Origin: Mucilaginibacter aurantiaciroseus
GTDB taxonomy: Bacteria; Bacteroidota; Bacteroidia; Sphingobacteriales; Sphingobacteriaceae
Direction of reading: 5' to 3'
Assembly (NCBI RefSeq): GCF_024055595.1
Contig: NZ_JAMXOF010000003.1
Coordinates: forward strand, 372,001-436,000
Length of the DNA: 64,000 nt
Part shown: piece by piece, positions 9,979 to 17,863 of the stretch
Layout: each line of letters begins with the position of its first letter
Position numbering within the stretch: position 1 is the stretch's first letter
Translations under genes and position numbers: made by a program
Notes under the pieces: generated by a model
Databases searched by the model: none
Seen by the model: only the letters and a program-made list of their open reading frames with translations
What the model was told of the DNA's origin: nothing

Positions 9979-10014
9979 AAATAAGCCTCCCAATGCAAAT
10001 CGGGAGGCTTATTT
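9979..10014. terminator. Strong bidirectional terminator
   Basis: A perfect 13-bp stem AAATAAGCCTCCC/GGGAGGCTTATTT with a 10-nt loop. The A/T-rich base of the stem works in both directions, so it ends the M16 peptidase transcript from the right and any transcript from the pseudogene on the left. Confidence 0.85.
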
Positions 10015-10036
10015 CAGGACGATTCATAAGAGATGG

Positions 10037-12901
10037 TTATTTCTTCTCCGGCATTAAAATAACCTTTGCCAGGTTGGCATTGTTTAAATATTTGTTGGCC
10101 GCATCTTTGGTGCTTTGCACGGTAACTTTCTCCAGGTTTTTAACGTGGCTAAGAATGTCATCCGGGTTTTGGTCGTTTTGTATGGCACCGGCAAGGTAAC
10201 CGGCCCAGGCTACGTTTTGTTTAAGCTGTACCTGGGTAGAACGGGCCTCTTCAGCTGCAAATTTTTGAATGTCGACAGGTTGTGCACCTGTTTGTTTTAT
10301 CTTACCGATCTCTTCAAGCGTAGCAGCTACCAATTTATCAACGTTTGCCGCGGCACAGGTGAACGCGATAGTTATGGTGTAGCGGCCTTCGGGATTTTTA
10401 ACATAATTTGCCCTGATGCCCGGCGCGTAAATGCCGCTTTCCTGCTCGCGCAGGCGTTCAACAAGTTTAATGTTCAGTACTTCTTCCAGCGCATCTAACT
10501 GCATGTTGTTAGCTTCGTTAAATTCGTAAGCGCCGCTGTAAATCATTTGCACGTTGGCTTTGTCATCAATGCCCTTATAAACGGTTTTGGTAAGCTGGCC
10601 TGCTGCCGGGTACATTTTCAGGTTCTTAAAAGTTTCTTTTTTGTTGGTTGATGGCAGGCCACCAAGGTAAGTAGAAAGGAAAGGTTTGATCATCTCCACA
10701 TTAAAATTACCTACTAAAACAAAGGTAAAATTACTTGCATCGGTAAATCTATCTTTATAAAAACTGAAAGATCTATCAAAATTTGCCGTGTTTAAACGCT
10801 CTAATGTAGTAGCGCCAAAACGGAAATTATTATTGCTCAGCACAGAAGATAGCGTATCCTGGAAAACACTTTGCGGGTCGAGCCCGCGGTTAGCCAATAG
10901 TGCTTTGGTTTGCAACATGGTGCCTTTCCAAATATCGGCATCTTTGCGTGGCTGGGTAAAGTAAAGATAGATGAGCTGCAATGCGGTCTCAAAATCGCGT
11001 GGTGAAGAACTTGCCCTAATGCCCTGGGTTAATTCACTAATGTATGGTGTTACATTAACATCTTTACCGGCAAGCATTTTATCCAGCTGGCCCTGGTTAA
11101 ATTCGGAGATGCCGCTACTGCCCACAATAGAGCCGGCGAAACTTGCAGAGGTGTAATCGGCATCGCTGGCAAGGGAGGTTCCACCAAAGCCCGAACCATT
11201 GATCAGGATCTGGTCGTTTTTAAATTGGGTTGGTTTCAAGATTACCTTAAGCCCGTTCTCGAATGTTAAAGTAGTTGTGCCGATAGCCTCGTCTTTTAAC
11301 TCAGACACAATTTTAGAGCCCTGCGGCTCTTTATCCATCAACGGTTTGCTGGTAACGTTATCTACATAAGCGGTAACACCGTTCCCGGCGGCGCTTATCC
11401 AGCTAAGAATAGCTTTTTCATCGGGTAGTTTATCTTTATCCTTTTCCGGGCCCTCAACCAGTATTACACGGTTTTGGTCGCTGATGAACTGGCCTGCAAG
11501 GGCGTTCATTTCGGCAAGCGTAATTTTGCCGACGTTGCTTATATAAAAGTTATATTCAAAATCGATCCCCGGTATAGCTTCGCCGGTTAAGAAGTTTTTA
11601 GTATACTCACTTACGTAATTAGCGGAGTTGGTTTTGCTTTTTTCGTAAAAAGCATTTTGGATACCTACCAAACCCTGCTGTTTTGCGCGTTCCAGCTCGG
11701 TTAGGGTGAAGCCAAATTTGCGGGCACGTTCTGTTTCAGCAACGGCGGCCTTAACGGCGGCTTCTAATCCATCCGGTTTTGATACCACTATTGATGAAAA
11801 TGCATCCTGTTTTCCAATTAGCGGGGCGTAACTTGTACTTGCGTACAGGAATGGCGGTTCTGGTTTTTGCTGCAGTTCGCCAAGCCTTTGGTTAAGCATA
11901 AAATTGAACAGCGATATGCGGATGCTTTGCAAGTAACCCGTAGTGGTACGCACAACTGCATGGGGGTGCTTAACAATGATTTGTGCAAGGGTGTACGGAA
12001 ATTCTTTATCCGTAACCACTTTTACAACAGTACCGGGTGTTGGCGCTACGTTAAAATCCGGACGAGGTTTTTTAGCAATAGGGTTTTTTAAACCCGAGAA
12101 GTTTGCTTTTATTAAAGCCTCTACACGTTTCACATCAAAATCACCTACAACAATCACCGACTGTAGGTCCGGCCGGTACCAATCGCTGTAAAAACTTTTA
12201 ATAGTAGCCGCATCAAAGTTTTTTATAATAGCCTCCTGGCCAATTGGCAAACGGGAGGCGTATTTCGAATTATTTAACAGAACAGGCAGCGTTAACAGGC
12301 TTAAACGCTCCTGCGCGTTTTTACCACGCAGGCGCGCTTCTTCCAAAACAACGCCGCGTTCTTTATCTAACTCGGCCTGGTCAAAACTTATGTAGCCTGC
12401 CCAGTTAGCCAAAATGTTAAAACCTTTTTCAAAAACAGCGGCGCTATCTGTAGGTAATGGCAGCTGGTAAACGGTTTCGTCAAAAGAGGTGTATGCGTTT
12501 AGGTCGGCACCAAACTTAACGCCCGATTTTTGCAGATAATTAACCAATGTATTCTTTGGAAAATCGCGCGTACCGTTGAAGGCCATGTGCTCGGTAAAGT
12601 GGGCAAGGCCTTGCTGGGCGTCGGTTTCCAAAATAGAGCCAACTTTATTTACTAAGTATAGTTCAGCGCGTTTTTGAGGCTGCTCGTTATGGCGGATATA
12701 GTAGGTTAAGCCGTTTGGCAGTTTGCCAATAATAACGTCTTTATCTACCGGCAATACATTTGGCGGGGCAATTGCCGCCGCGGCCGATGTTGGTTTGTTT
12801 CGTGGCGATGGGGTTGGCTTACGTTTTACCTGCGCATTTGCACTGCCCGATGCGATGAGTAAGGCAAGCGCGGCTACATATAAAGTTCTGTTAATGTTCA
12901 T
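10037..12901 (-). CDS. M16 family zinc peptidase (insulinase-like), exported
   Basis: A 954-residue protein when started at the ATG at 12901, which gives a clean signal peptide (hydrophobic core LYVAALALLIASG, cut after ANA). An upstream in-frame ATG at 12940 would bury it. The inverted zinc motif HxxEH (HFTEH, residues 101-105) is present in the first half. The second half is a related, non-catalytic repeat, giving the two-lobed M16B fold that closes around unfolded peptides. Bacteroidetes exported M16 proteins degrade peptides in the periplasm. It is followed on the same strand by a bidirectional terminator and preceded by the DUF2059 gene. Confidence 0.93.
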   Translation of the reverse strand: MNINRTLYVAALALLIASGSANAQVKRKPTPSPRNKPTSAAAAIAPPNVLPVDKDVIIGKLPNGLTYYIRHNEQPQKRAELYLVNKVGSILETDAQQGLAHFTEHMAFNGTRDFPKNTLVNYLQKSGVKFGADLNAYTSFDETVYQLPLPTDSAAVFEKGFNILANWAGYISFDQAELDKERGVVLEEARLRGKNAQERLSLLTLPVLLNNSKYASRLPIGQEAIIKNFDAATIKSFYSDWYRPDLQSVIVVGDFDVKRVEALIKANFSGLKNPIAKKPRPDFNVAPTPGTVVKVVTDKEFPYTLAQIIVKHPHAVVRTTTGYLQSIRISLFNFMLNQRLGELQQKPEPPFLYASTSYAPLIGKQDAFSSIVVSKPDGLEAAVKAAVAETERARKFGFTLTELERAKQQGLVGIQNAFYEKSKTNSANYVSEYTKNFLTGEAIPGIDFEYNFYISNVGKITLAEMNALAGQFISDQNRVILVEGPEKDKDKLPDEKAILSWISAAGNGVTAYVDNVTSKPLMDKEPQGSKIVSELKDEAIGTTTLTFENGLKVILKPTQFKNDQILINGSGFGGTSLASDADYTSASFAGSIVGSSGISEFNQGQLDKMLAGKDVNVTPYISELTQGIRASSSPRDFETALQLIYLYFTQPRKDADIWKGTMLQTKALLANRGLDPQSVFQDTLSSVLSNNNFRFGATTLERLNTANFDRSFSFYKDRFTDASNFTFVLVGNFNVEMIKPFLSTYLGGLPSTNKKETFKNLKMYPAAGQLTKTVYKGIDDKANVQMIYSGAYEFNEANNMQLDALEEVLNIKLVERLREQESGIYAPGIRANYVKNPEGRYTITIAFTCAAANVDKLVAATLEEIGKIKQTGAQPVDIQKFAAEEARSTQVQLKQNVAWAGYLAGAIQNDQNPDDILSHVKNLEKVTVQSTKDAANKYLNNANLAKVILMPEKK

Positions 12902-12963
12902 ATTTAAATTAAAAAGTGAATATATTATTAAGATACTCAACGAATATCTTAGTTACAAATTGT

Positions 12964-13425
12964 TTATGGCGTTTTAAATGCTTCCTGCATCATTTGCTGC
13001 AGCTCGGCCTGGTGGCTTTGCACAGCTTGTTGCCCAATAGCTGCACCTTTTTGAAATAACGCCGGTTGCTTTTGATTGAGCTTGGTGCCTAATGGAGAGC
13101 GGTAAAATGTGGCAAGATCTTTCAATTCTTTTTCGGTAAACTCTTGTACATATAAGGCGGCCATCTGGTCTTTTATCAAATCCCAGTTCATGTATTTGCC
13201 CATAAAAGTATTCATGATCTCGATGAACTTTGGCTTTTTATCCTCAGGAACATTGGCGCTGGCCTGCGTTACCATTGCCGACATGTTTTCTTTTAACTGC
13301 TTACCCGCCCCCGACGCTAAAAGTACATCTTCGGCTGCTTTTAAATGTGACGGGGTGATTGCAAGAGTTTGCGCTTTTACCGCGCCGCATATTAGTAATG
13401 CGATGATTAAGAATTTGTATTTCAT
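12964..13425 (-). CDS. Exported DUF2059 protein
   Basis: A 153-residue protein with a signal peptide (KFLIIALLICGAVKAQ) and the DUF2059 layout: a helical repeat with YVQEFTEKELKDLATFYRSPLGTKL, in which the F-x-E-K-E-L and FYxSPxG motifs are the family hallmark. The function of DUF2059 proteins is not established; they are small periplasmic helical proteins. It lies 62 nt upstream of the M16 peptidase on the same strand, so the two may be co-transcribed. Confidence 0.85.
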   Translation of the reverse strand: MKYKFLIIALLICGAVKAQTLAITPSHLKAAEDVLLASGAGKQLKENMSAMVTQASANVPEDKKPKFIEIMNTFMGKYMNWDLIKDQMAALYVQEFTEKELKDLATFYRSPLGTKLNQKQPALFQKGAAIGQQAVQSHQAELQQMMQEAFKTP

Positions 13426-13448
13426 GTGTTTGTGATAAAAAGATATTA

Positions 13449-13928
13449 TTATTCAGCTTCATCATAAATTCTGGTGTAATCCGCGAATTCAGAGTTAATT
13501 AAGGATTGTTCTAATAAGTTTTTGGCTATTTCGAAATCCACCACAAAACAACAAACTTCCATCGTTCCGCTCCCGGCACTTCCACCATCGCAATGGCCGA
13601 GACCTGTCCAACCAAGTAAATCATCCATTTTATTTTGAAGCCTTGTTCTTTTCTCAAGATCCGCAAGTGTTCCCATCCCATCTATTTCATATTCAATTAA
13701 CAGAGTAATGTGGTCATCTACATCTATTTCCCTAAAGCCGTCGTTTGTGTTTTCAATGATCTCTTTTTGTATTTTACTTTTAAAGGGTTTAAACAATCCC
13801 GGCTTAACTTCTTTACTTTCACCTTTTGAGCCTATAATTCCCCAGTGAACTATACCTGTACCCGAGTCTTTATCCCAAGTTTCCCAATAATGTAGTTCGT
13901 TATTTGTTCTGCGATATAATTTGATCAT
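13449..13928 (-). CDS. Uncharacterised protein with WGR-like N-terminus
   Basis: A 159-residue cytoplasmic protein. The first 40 residues (LYRRTNNELHYWETWDKDSG...VHWGIIGSKGE) resemble a WGR-type strand arrangement, where a Trp-Gly-x-x-Gly turn is typical. The C-terminal half has HCDGGSAGSGTMEVCCFVVDFEIA. I do not know a function. The gene lies 4 nt from the end of nagB on the same strand, so it is likely the distal gene of that transcript unit, though the codon composition is more AT-rich than nagB and could mark a later arrival. Confidence 0.65.
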   Translation of the reverse strand: MIKLYRRTNNELHYWETWDKDSGTGIVHWGIIGSKGESKEVKPGLFKPFKSKIQKEIIENTNDGFREIDVDDHITLLIEYEIDGMGTLADLEKRTRLQNKMDDLLGWTGLGHCDGGSAGSGTMEVCCFVVDFEIAKNLLEQSLINSEFADYTRIYDEAE

Positions 13929-13932
13929 GGGT

Positions 13933-15852
13933 TTAAAATTTGTACCTCACAAAGGCTTCCATGGCAGCATATTCTGCCATACCTAAGCGGTCGTAATTTT
14001 GAGCGGTTTCGCGGTTGCGGTCTTCGGCGCGTACCCAAAACTCGCGTGCATCATCCCCCGGGAAAACGGGTTTATCCTTTTGCGACTGGTGTTTAAAAAT
14101 AGCACTGCGTTTGCGCAACACTTCGGCCGGCGAAAGCGGTACAGCCATTTCAATTTCATAAGTAGGGAACTCCTGCCACGCGCCGCGGTACATCCAAACC
14201 CAGCAATCATTTACCCAAGCCTCGGTTTTGCGCAGGCGGCGTAAAGATTCAATGATGATATTAAAACATACAATGTGCGTACCGTGCGGGTCGGCAAAAT
14301 CGCCTGCGGTGAACACCTGCTGTGGCTTTACTTTTTGCAGCAACTCCATCGTTTGTTTAATATCTTTTTCACCAACCGAGTTTTTCTGGGTTTTACCCGT
14401 CTCATAAAAAGGCAGGGCCTGGAAATGGATATTACTATCCGGCAGCCCGGCATAGCGCGCACCTGCAATGGCTTCTGTTTTACGGATAAACCCCTTTACA
14501 TCGCGAATTTCTAACGAATCGATCTGGTTAGGTTCCTTGATTGCCATAAACTGGCGCATATCATCATAAATGCCTTTCATTTTTGATGCGTCTTCGCCAA
14601 CGCTTTTCTTAAAATCGATGGCAAACTCCACAAAGCGCAGTACATCATCATCCCAAACGGCGGTGTTGCCGGATGTTTGGTAAGCCACATGCACGTCATG
14701 CCCCTGGTCAACCAGGCGAATGAATGTGCCGCCCATCGAGATCACATCATCATCGGGGTGCGGAGAGAACACGATAGATCGTTTTTTTGCAGGCTCGGCA
14801 CGTTCGGGGCGCTGGCTGTCGTCGGCCCCCGGTTTACCACCTGGCCAACCCGTAATGGTGTGCTGTAGCTGGTTAAATATATTAATGTTGATCTGGTACA
14901 CCGGCCCTTGCTCTACGGCAAGCTGCGCCATGCCATTGCTGTTATAATCTTCTTCGGTTAGTTTTAGAATAGGTTTGCCAACGGTATCTGATAGCCAGAT
15001 CACCGCCTTTTTGATCAGCAAGTTTTCCCAAACGCAATCTTTCACCAGCCATGGGGTATCAAAACGGGTAAGGCCGGATGCGGCATCAATGTCCAAAACA
15101 AACTCAACATTATCTGACAATTGCAGGAAGGTGGCCGGGACTTCGCCCGAAATTTCGCCTTCTACCGCTTTACGGACAATCGGCGCTTTTTTGGCGCTCC
15201 AGGCCATCAAAATAATTTCGCGGGCTTTAAAAATGGTGCCCACACCCATGGTAATGGCTTTGGTGGGCACGTTTTGTTTACCACCAAAATCGCGCGAAGC
15301 ATCACGGCGGGTAAGGTCATCCAAAGTAACCAAACGTGTGCCCGAGTTTGGTGCAGAGCCCGGCTCGTTAAAGCCAATGTGACCGGTACGGCCAATACCT
15401 AAGATCTGCAAGTCTAAACCACCAAGTTCTTCTATCTGTCGTTCGTAGGCTAAACAAAAATCGGCAACCGCATCCTGTGGTAAAGTGCTATTGGGGATGT
15501 GAATGTTAGCTTTTTTGATATCTACATGGTTAAATAAATTCTCGTTCATGAAGGTAACGTAACTTTGTACCGCGTCAGGCTTCATAGGGTAATATTCATC
15601 CAGGTTAAAAGTGATCACGTTTTTGAACGATAGCGCTTCCTCTTTATGTAGGCGTACCAACTCGGCATAAACTTTTATGGGGGTAACACCCGTTGCCAGG
15701 CCAAGCACAGCCTGTTCGCCGGCAAAATCCTTTTTGCGGATCAGGTCGGCAATTCGTTTTGCAACGGCTACGGATGCCGAGTTTTGGTCGGAGTATACCG
15801 TAACGGGTAGTTTCTCGTACCGGGTTTCTTCTAATAAATTTAATCTGGCCAT
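13933..15852 (-). CDS. nagB: Glucosamine-6-phosphate deaminase fused to a LmbE/PIG-L-type deacetylase domain
   Basis: A 639-residue protein starting at MARLNLLEE; the frame extends upstream but that region holds promoter-like sequence. Residues about 1-290 are NagB: the phosphate-loop LATGVTPI, catalytic LDEYYP, and GIGRTGHIGFNEPG. Residues about 380-639 are a LmbE-like metal-dependent deacetylase with the zinc motif SPHPDDDVISMGG and a downstream HGTH. The pair could remove the N-acetyl group and then isomerise/deaminate amino-sugar phosphates, feeding fructose-6-phosphate. The fusion is common in Bacteroidetes. It is divergent from anmK, which also handles cell-wall amino sugars. Confidence 0.92.
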   Translation of the reverse strand: MARLNLLEETRYEKLPVTVYSDQNSASVAVAKRIADLIRKKDFAGEQAVLGLATGVTPIKVYAELVRLHKEEALSFKNVITFNLDEYYPMKPDAVQSYVTFMNENLFNHVDIKKANIHIPNSTLPQDAVADFCLAYERQIEELGGLDLQILGIGRTGHIGFNEPGSAPNSGTRLVTLDDLTRRDASRDFGGKQNVPTKAITMGVGTIFKAREIILMAWSAKKAPIVRKAVEGEISGEVPATFLQLSDNVEFVLDIDAASGLTRFDTPWLVKDCVWENLLIKKAVIWLSDTVGKPILKLTEEDYNSNGMAQLAVEQGPVYQININIFNQLQHTITGWPGGKPGADDSQRPERAEPAKKRSIVFSPHPDDDVISMGGTFIRLVDQGHDVHVAYQTSGNTAVWDDDVLRFVEFAIDFKKSVGEDASKMKGIYDDMRQFMAIKEPNQIDSLEIRDVKGFIRKTEAIAGARYAGLPDSNIHFQALPFYETGKTQKNSVGEKDIKQTMELLQKVKPQQVFTAGDFADPHGTHIVCFNIIIESLRRLRKTEAWVNDCWVWMYRGAWQEFPTYEIEMAVPLSPAEVLRKRSAIFKHQSQKDKPVFPGDDAREFWVRAEDRNRETAQNYDRLGMAEYAAMEAFVRYKF

Positions 15853-15889
15853 GGGCTTAGGGTTGTAATTGGTGTACAATTCTGCTAAA

Positions 15890-15897
15890 CAAATATA
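15890..15897 (-). promoter_or_regulatory. Putative -7 element for nagB
   Basis: On the minus strand this reads TATATTTG, a full match to TAnnTTTG, 38 nt before the nagB ATG. I see no good TTG at the -33 distance, so the call is modest. Confidence 0.4.
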
Positions 15898-15966
15898 TAG
15901 GATATTTAGATACAGGCGGTTAAAATTTAACTTTTGTGGCGGGCTATAAAACAGGTAAATTAGCGC

Positions 15967-17157
15967 ATGCCTGCACTCAACAAAAACCTGCAAAAACTAT
16001 TTACCATGGCCCAAAAAGAAACAAAGTTGGGCATTGGGCTAATGTCGGGCACCTCGCTCGATGGGCTGGACATTGCACTTTGCAAGTTTAAAGGTAGCGG
16101 TACTAATACGGCATTTGAGTTAATCCATTTCATCACTATGCCATACGAAGAAAAGGTTAAGCACGAAGTACAGGACGTTTTTGCCAAAAAGCAGGTAAGC
16201 CTGGAGAAGGTTACTTTACTGAACGCTTATATAGGTAATTTTCATGGTGAATTGATCTTGCAGGCGCTAAAGCAGTGGGGCATTAACACTGCCGATGTTG
16301 ATTTTATTGCCAGCCACGGCCAAACCATTTACCATGCGCCAAAGCGCCTGCATAAGCAGCCGGGCTATAGCAATGCTACCCTGCAAATAGGTGACGCCGA
16401 CCACCTGGCTGTTAAAACCGGCATTTTAACCATTAGTGATTTCCGCCAGAAACATATTGCGGGGGGCGGCGAGGGCGCGCCATTAGCTTTATACGGGGAT
16501 GTGCTTTTAGGAAGCAAGCTGAGCGAAAACCGCATCCTGTTAAACATTGGCGGGATTGCTAACCTTACCTTTTTGCCTGCAGATGCCGGTGCAGAAGTTT
16601 TATGTACCGATATCGGCCCGGGCAATACTTTGATAGACGCCGCTTGCCGCGAGTATTTTGATAAACCTTTTGATGAGGATTCGGCGATTGCCAATTCGGG
16701 TACGGTGAATGATGTTTTGCTGGATGCCCTGTTTGATCATCCATTTTTTAGGGAAGCCGCGCCAAAAACCACCGGCCCCGAGTTGTTTAATTTAGAATTT
16801 GTTGCCGATGCTCAGCAGGGTGTAAGGCTATTCAATATCAACAAAACCGACCTGGTAACTACATTAAGCGCCTTCACCGGCCAGTGTATAAGCAACTTTA
16901 TCAAAGCCAATTTCAACCTGCCCGATCTTAAAATATTTGTTAGTGGCGGTGGTGCCAGGAACCCTTACGTTATTAATTATCTCAAAAACACCTTGCCCGA
17001 TGCGATTATTGCTGACACCGGCGAGTTAGGTATTAACCCGGATGCTAAAGAGGCGATCCTTTTTGCGTTGTTGGGAAATGAAGCGCTTTGTGGTGAGCCG
17101 ATGGCTATTGGTAATAATCCGGCCGTGCTGATGGGGAAGTTAAGTTTTCCGCTATAA
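15967..17157 (+). CDS. anmK: Anhydro-N-acetylmuramic acid kinase AnmK
   Basis: A 396-residue kinase of the ASKHA fold. The phosphate loop is GLMSGTSLDGLD, later motifs include DFRQKHIAGGGEGAPLA, the LNIGGIANLT strand, and CTDIGPGNTLIDA. AnmK opens the 1,6-anhydro ring of recycled murein sugar while phosphorylating it, giving MurNAc-6-phosphate. The ATG at 15967 gives a short leader helix; an internal ATG at 16006 is the alternative. It is divergent from nagB across 114 nt, which places two amino-sugar salvage genes under one intergenic control region. Confidence 0.95.
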   Translation: MPALNKNLQKLFTMAQKETKLGIGLMSGTSLDGLDIALCKFKGSGTNTAFELIHFITMPYEEKVKHEVQDVFAKKQVSLEKVTLLNAYIGNFHGELILQALKQWGINTADVDFIASHGQTIYHAPKRLHKQPGYSNATLQIGDADHLAVKTGILTISDFRQKHIAGGGEGAPLALYGDVLLGSKLSENRILLNIGGIANLTFLPADAGAEVLCTDIGPGNTLIDAACREYFDKPFDEDSAIANSGTVNDVLLDALFDHPFFREAAPKTTGPELFNLEFVADAQQGVRLFNINKTDLVTTLSAFTGQCISNFIKANFNLPDLKIFVSGGGARNPYVINYLKNTLPDAIIADTGELGINPDAKEAILFALLGNEALCGEPMAIGNNPAVLMGKLSFPL

Positions 17158-17195
17158 CTTTTTTTGTTTGTATATTCGTGTCAAAAATTAAACGT

Positions 17196-17642
17196 ATGAA
17201 CGCTTATAACTTTTTCAAGTACTTTCACTCCGGTTTCAGGTACATTGTTATTATCCTTATTTTACTGGCCATATTTCAATCGTTAGCGGGTTGGCTGGGT
17301 AAAAAAGCATATACCGAAGGCAACCGAAAAATCAATTTATTTGCCCTGATATCGGCACATACTCAATTTTTGTTGGGGCTGGTGCTTTACTTTTTAAGCC
17401 CGATGGTAAGGTTTGGCGCAGGCGTTATGAAAGATGCCGAAGCACGTTACTGGACGGTTGAACACATCACTATGATGCTGTTTGCCATTGTGTTAATTAC
17501 CATTGGCCATAGTAAATCAAAGAAAATTGTATTGCCCGAGAGCAAACATCGCACTATTGCTATTTTTTATTCGCTGGCATTTTTAGTGGTAGTTATAGCT
17601 ATAATTCAAAGCAAAAGAAGCTTTTTTGGAATATCCCACTAA
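17196..17642 (+). CDS. Four-helix membrane protein, 'cytochrome B'-like of Bacteroidetes
   Basis: A 148-residue integral membrane protein with four hydrophobic helices. It begins at the ATG at 17196; a GTG at 17178 is in frame but less likely. Histidines near helix ends (YFHSGFRY, SAHTQF, VEHITMM) could ligate heme, which is why relatives are often named cytochrome b. GWLGKKAYTEGNRKINLF and the SAHTQFLLGLVLYF block are typical of this Bacteroidetes family. Function is unproven. It lies between anmK and the trp leader. Confidence 0.75.
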   Translation: MNAYNFFKYFHSGFRYIVIILILLAIFQSLAGWLGKKAYTEGNRKINLFALISAHTQFLLGLVLYFLSPMVRFGAGVMKDAEARYWTVEHITMMLFAIVLITIGHSKSKKIVLPESKHRTIAIFYSLAFLVVVIAIIQSKRSFFGISH

Positions 17643-17658
17643 AAAAGTCGACAAAAAA

Positions 17659-17688
17659 TTTGTTAATTCAATTTTTTGTATAAATTTG
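17659..17688 (+). promoter_or_regulatory. Promoter of the trp leader and trpE
   Basis: TTTG (17659-17662), an 18-nt spacer and TAAATTTG (17681-17688) match the Bacteroidetes sigma-factor consensus. Transcription should start near 17694-17696, only a few bases before the leader-peptide ATG at 17699. Confidence 0.7.
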
Positions 17689-17698
17689 TTGCCACGAT

Positions 17699-17761
17699 AT
17701 GAAAAAAACTAACCTTAATACCAATTGGTGGCACTATGTGAAAACATGGCAGGCCGGATAG
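17699..17761 (+). CDS. trpL: trp operon leader peptide (20 aa, Trp-Trp...Trp)
   Basis: A 20-codon frame reading MKKTNLNTNWWHYVKTWQAG. Tandem Trp codons are at positions 10-11 and a third at 17, a strong excess for so short a peptide. It lies between a good promoter and an intrinsic terminator, 100 nt upstream of trpE. Ribosome stalling at the Trp codons when Trp-tRNA is scarce would leave GCCGG (17753-17757) and GTTTTT (17761-17766) free to pair with GAAAC-CCGGC (17801-17810), which is the 5' arm of the terminator. A ribosome that reaches the stop codon at 17759 covers this segment and the terminator forms. Confidence 0.88.
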   Translation: MKKTNLNTNWWHYVKTWQAG

Positions 17762-17801
17762 TTTTTGATATGCAGTACTAATCAAATGTAAACCTAATTT
17801 G

Positions 17802-17837
17802 AAACCCGGCGAACGCTCAATTCGCCGGGTTTTTTTG
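17802..17837 (+). terminator. trp attenuator terminator
   Basis: A perfect 12-bp stem AAACCCGGCGAA/TTCGCCGGGTTT with a 7-nt loop, followed by a T-run. It lies between the Trp-rich leader peptide and trpE, so it must be read through for trp expression. Its 5' arm can pair instead with the end of the leader-peptide frame. Confidence 0.9.
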
Positions 17838-17863
17838 TTTAATGCACTCTGAGATAATCACTA

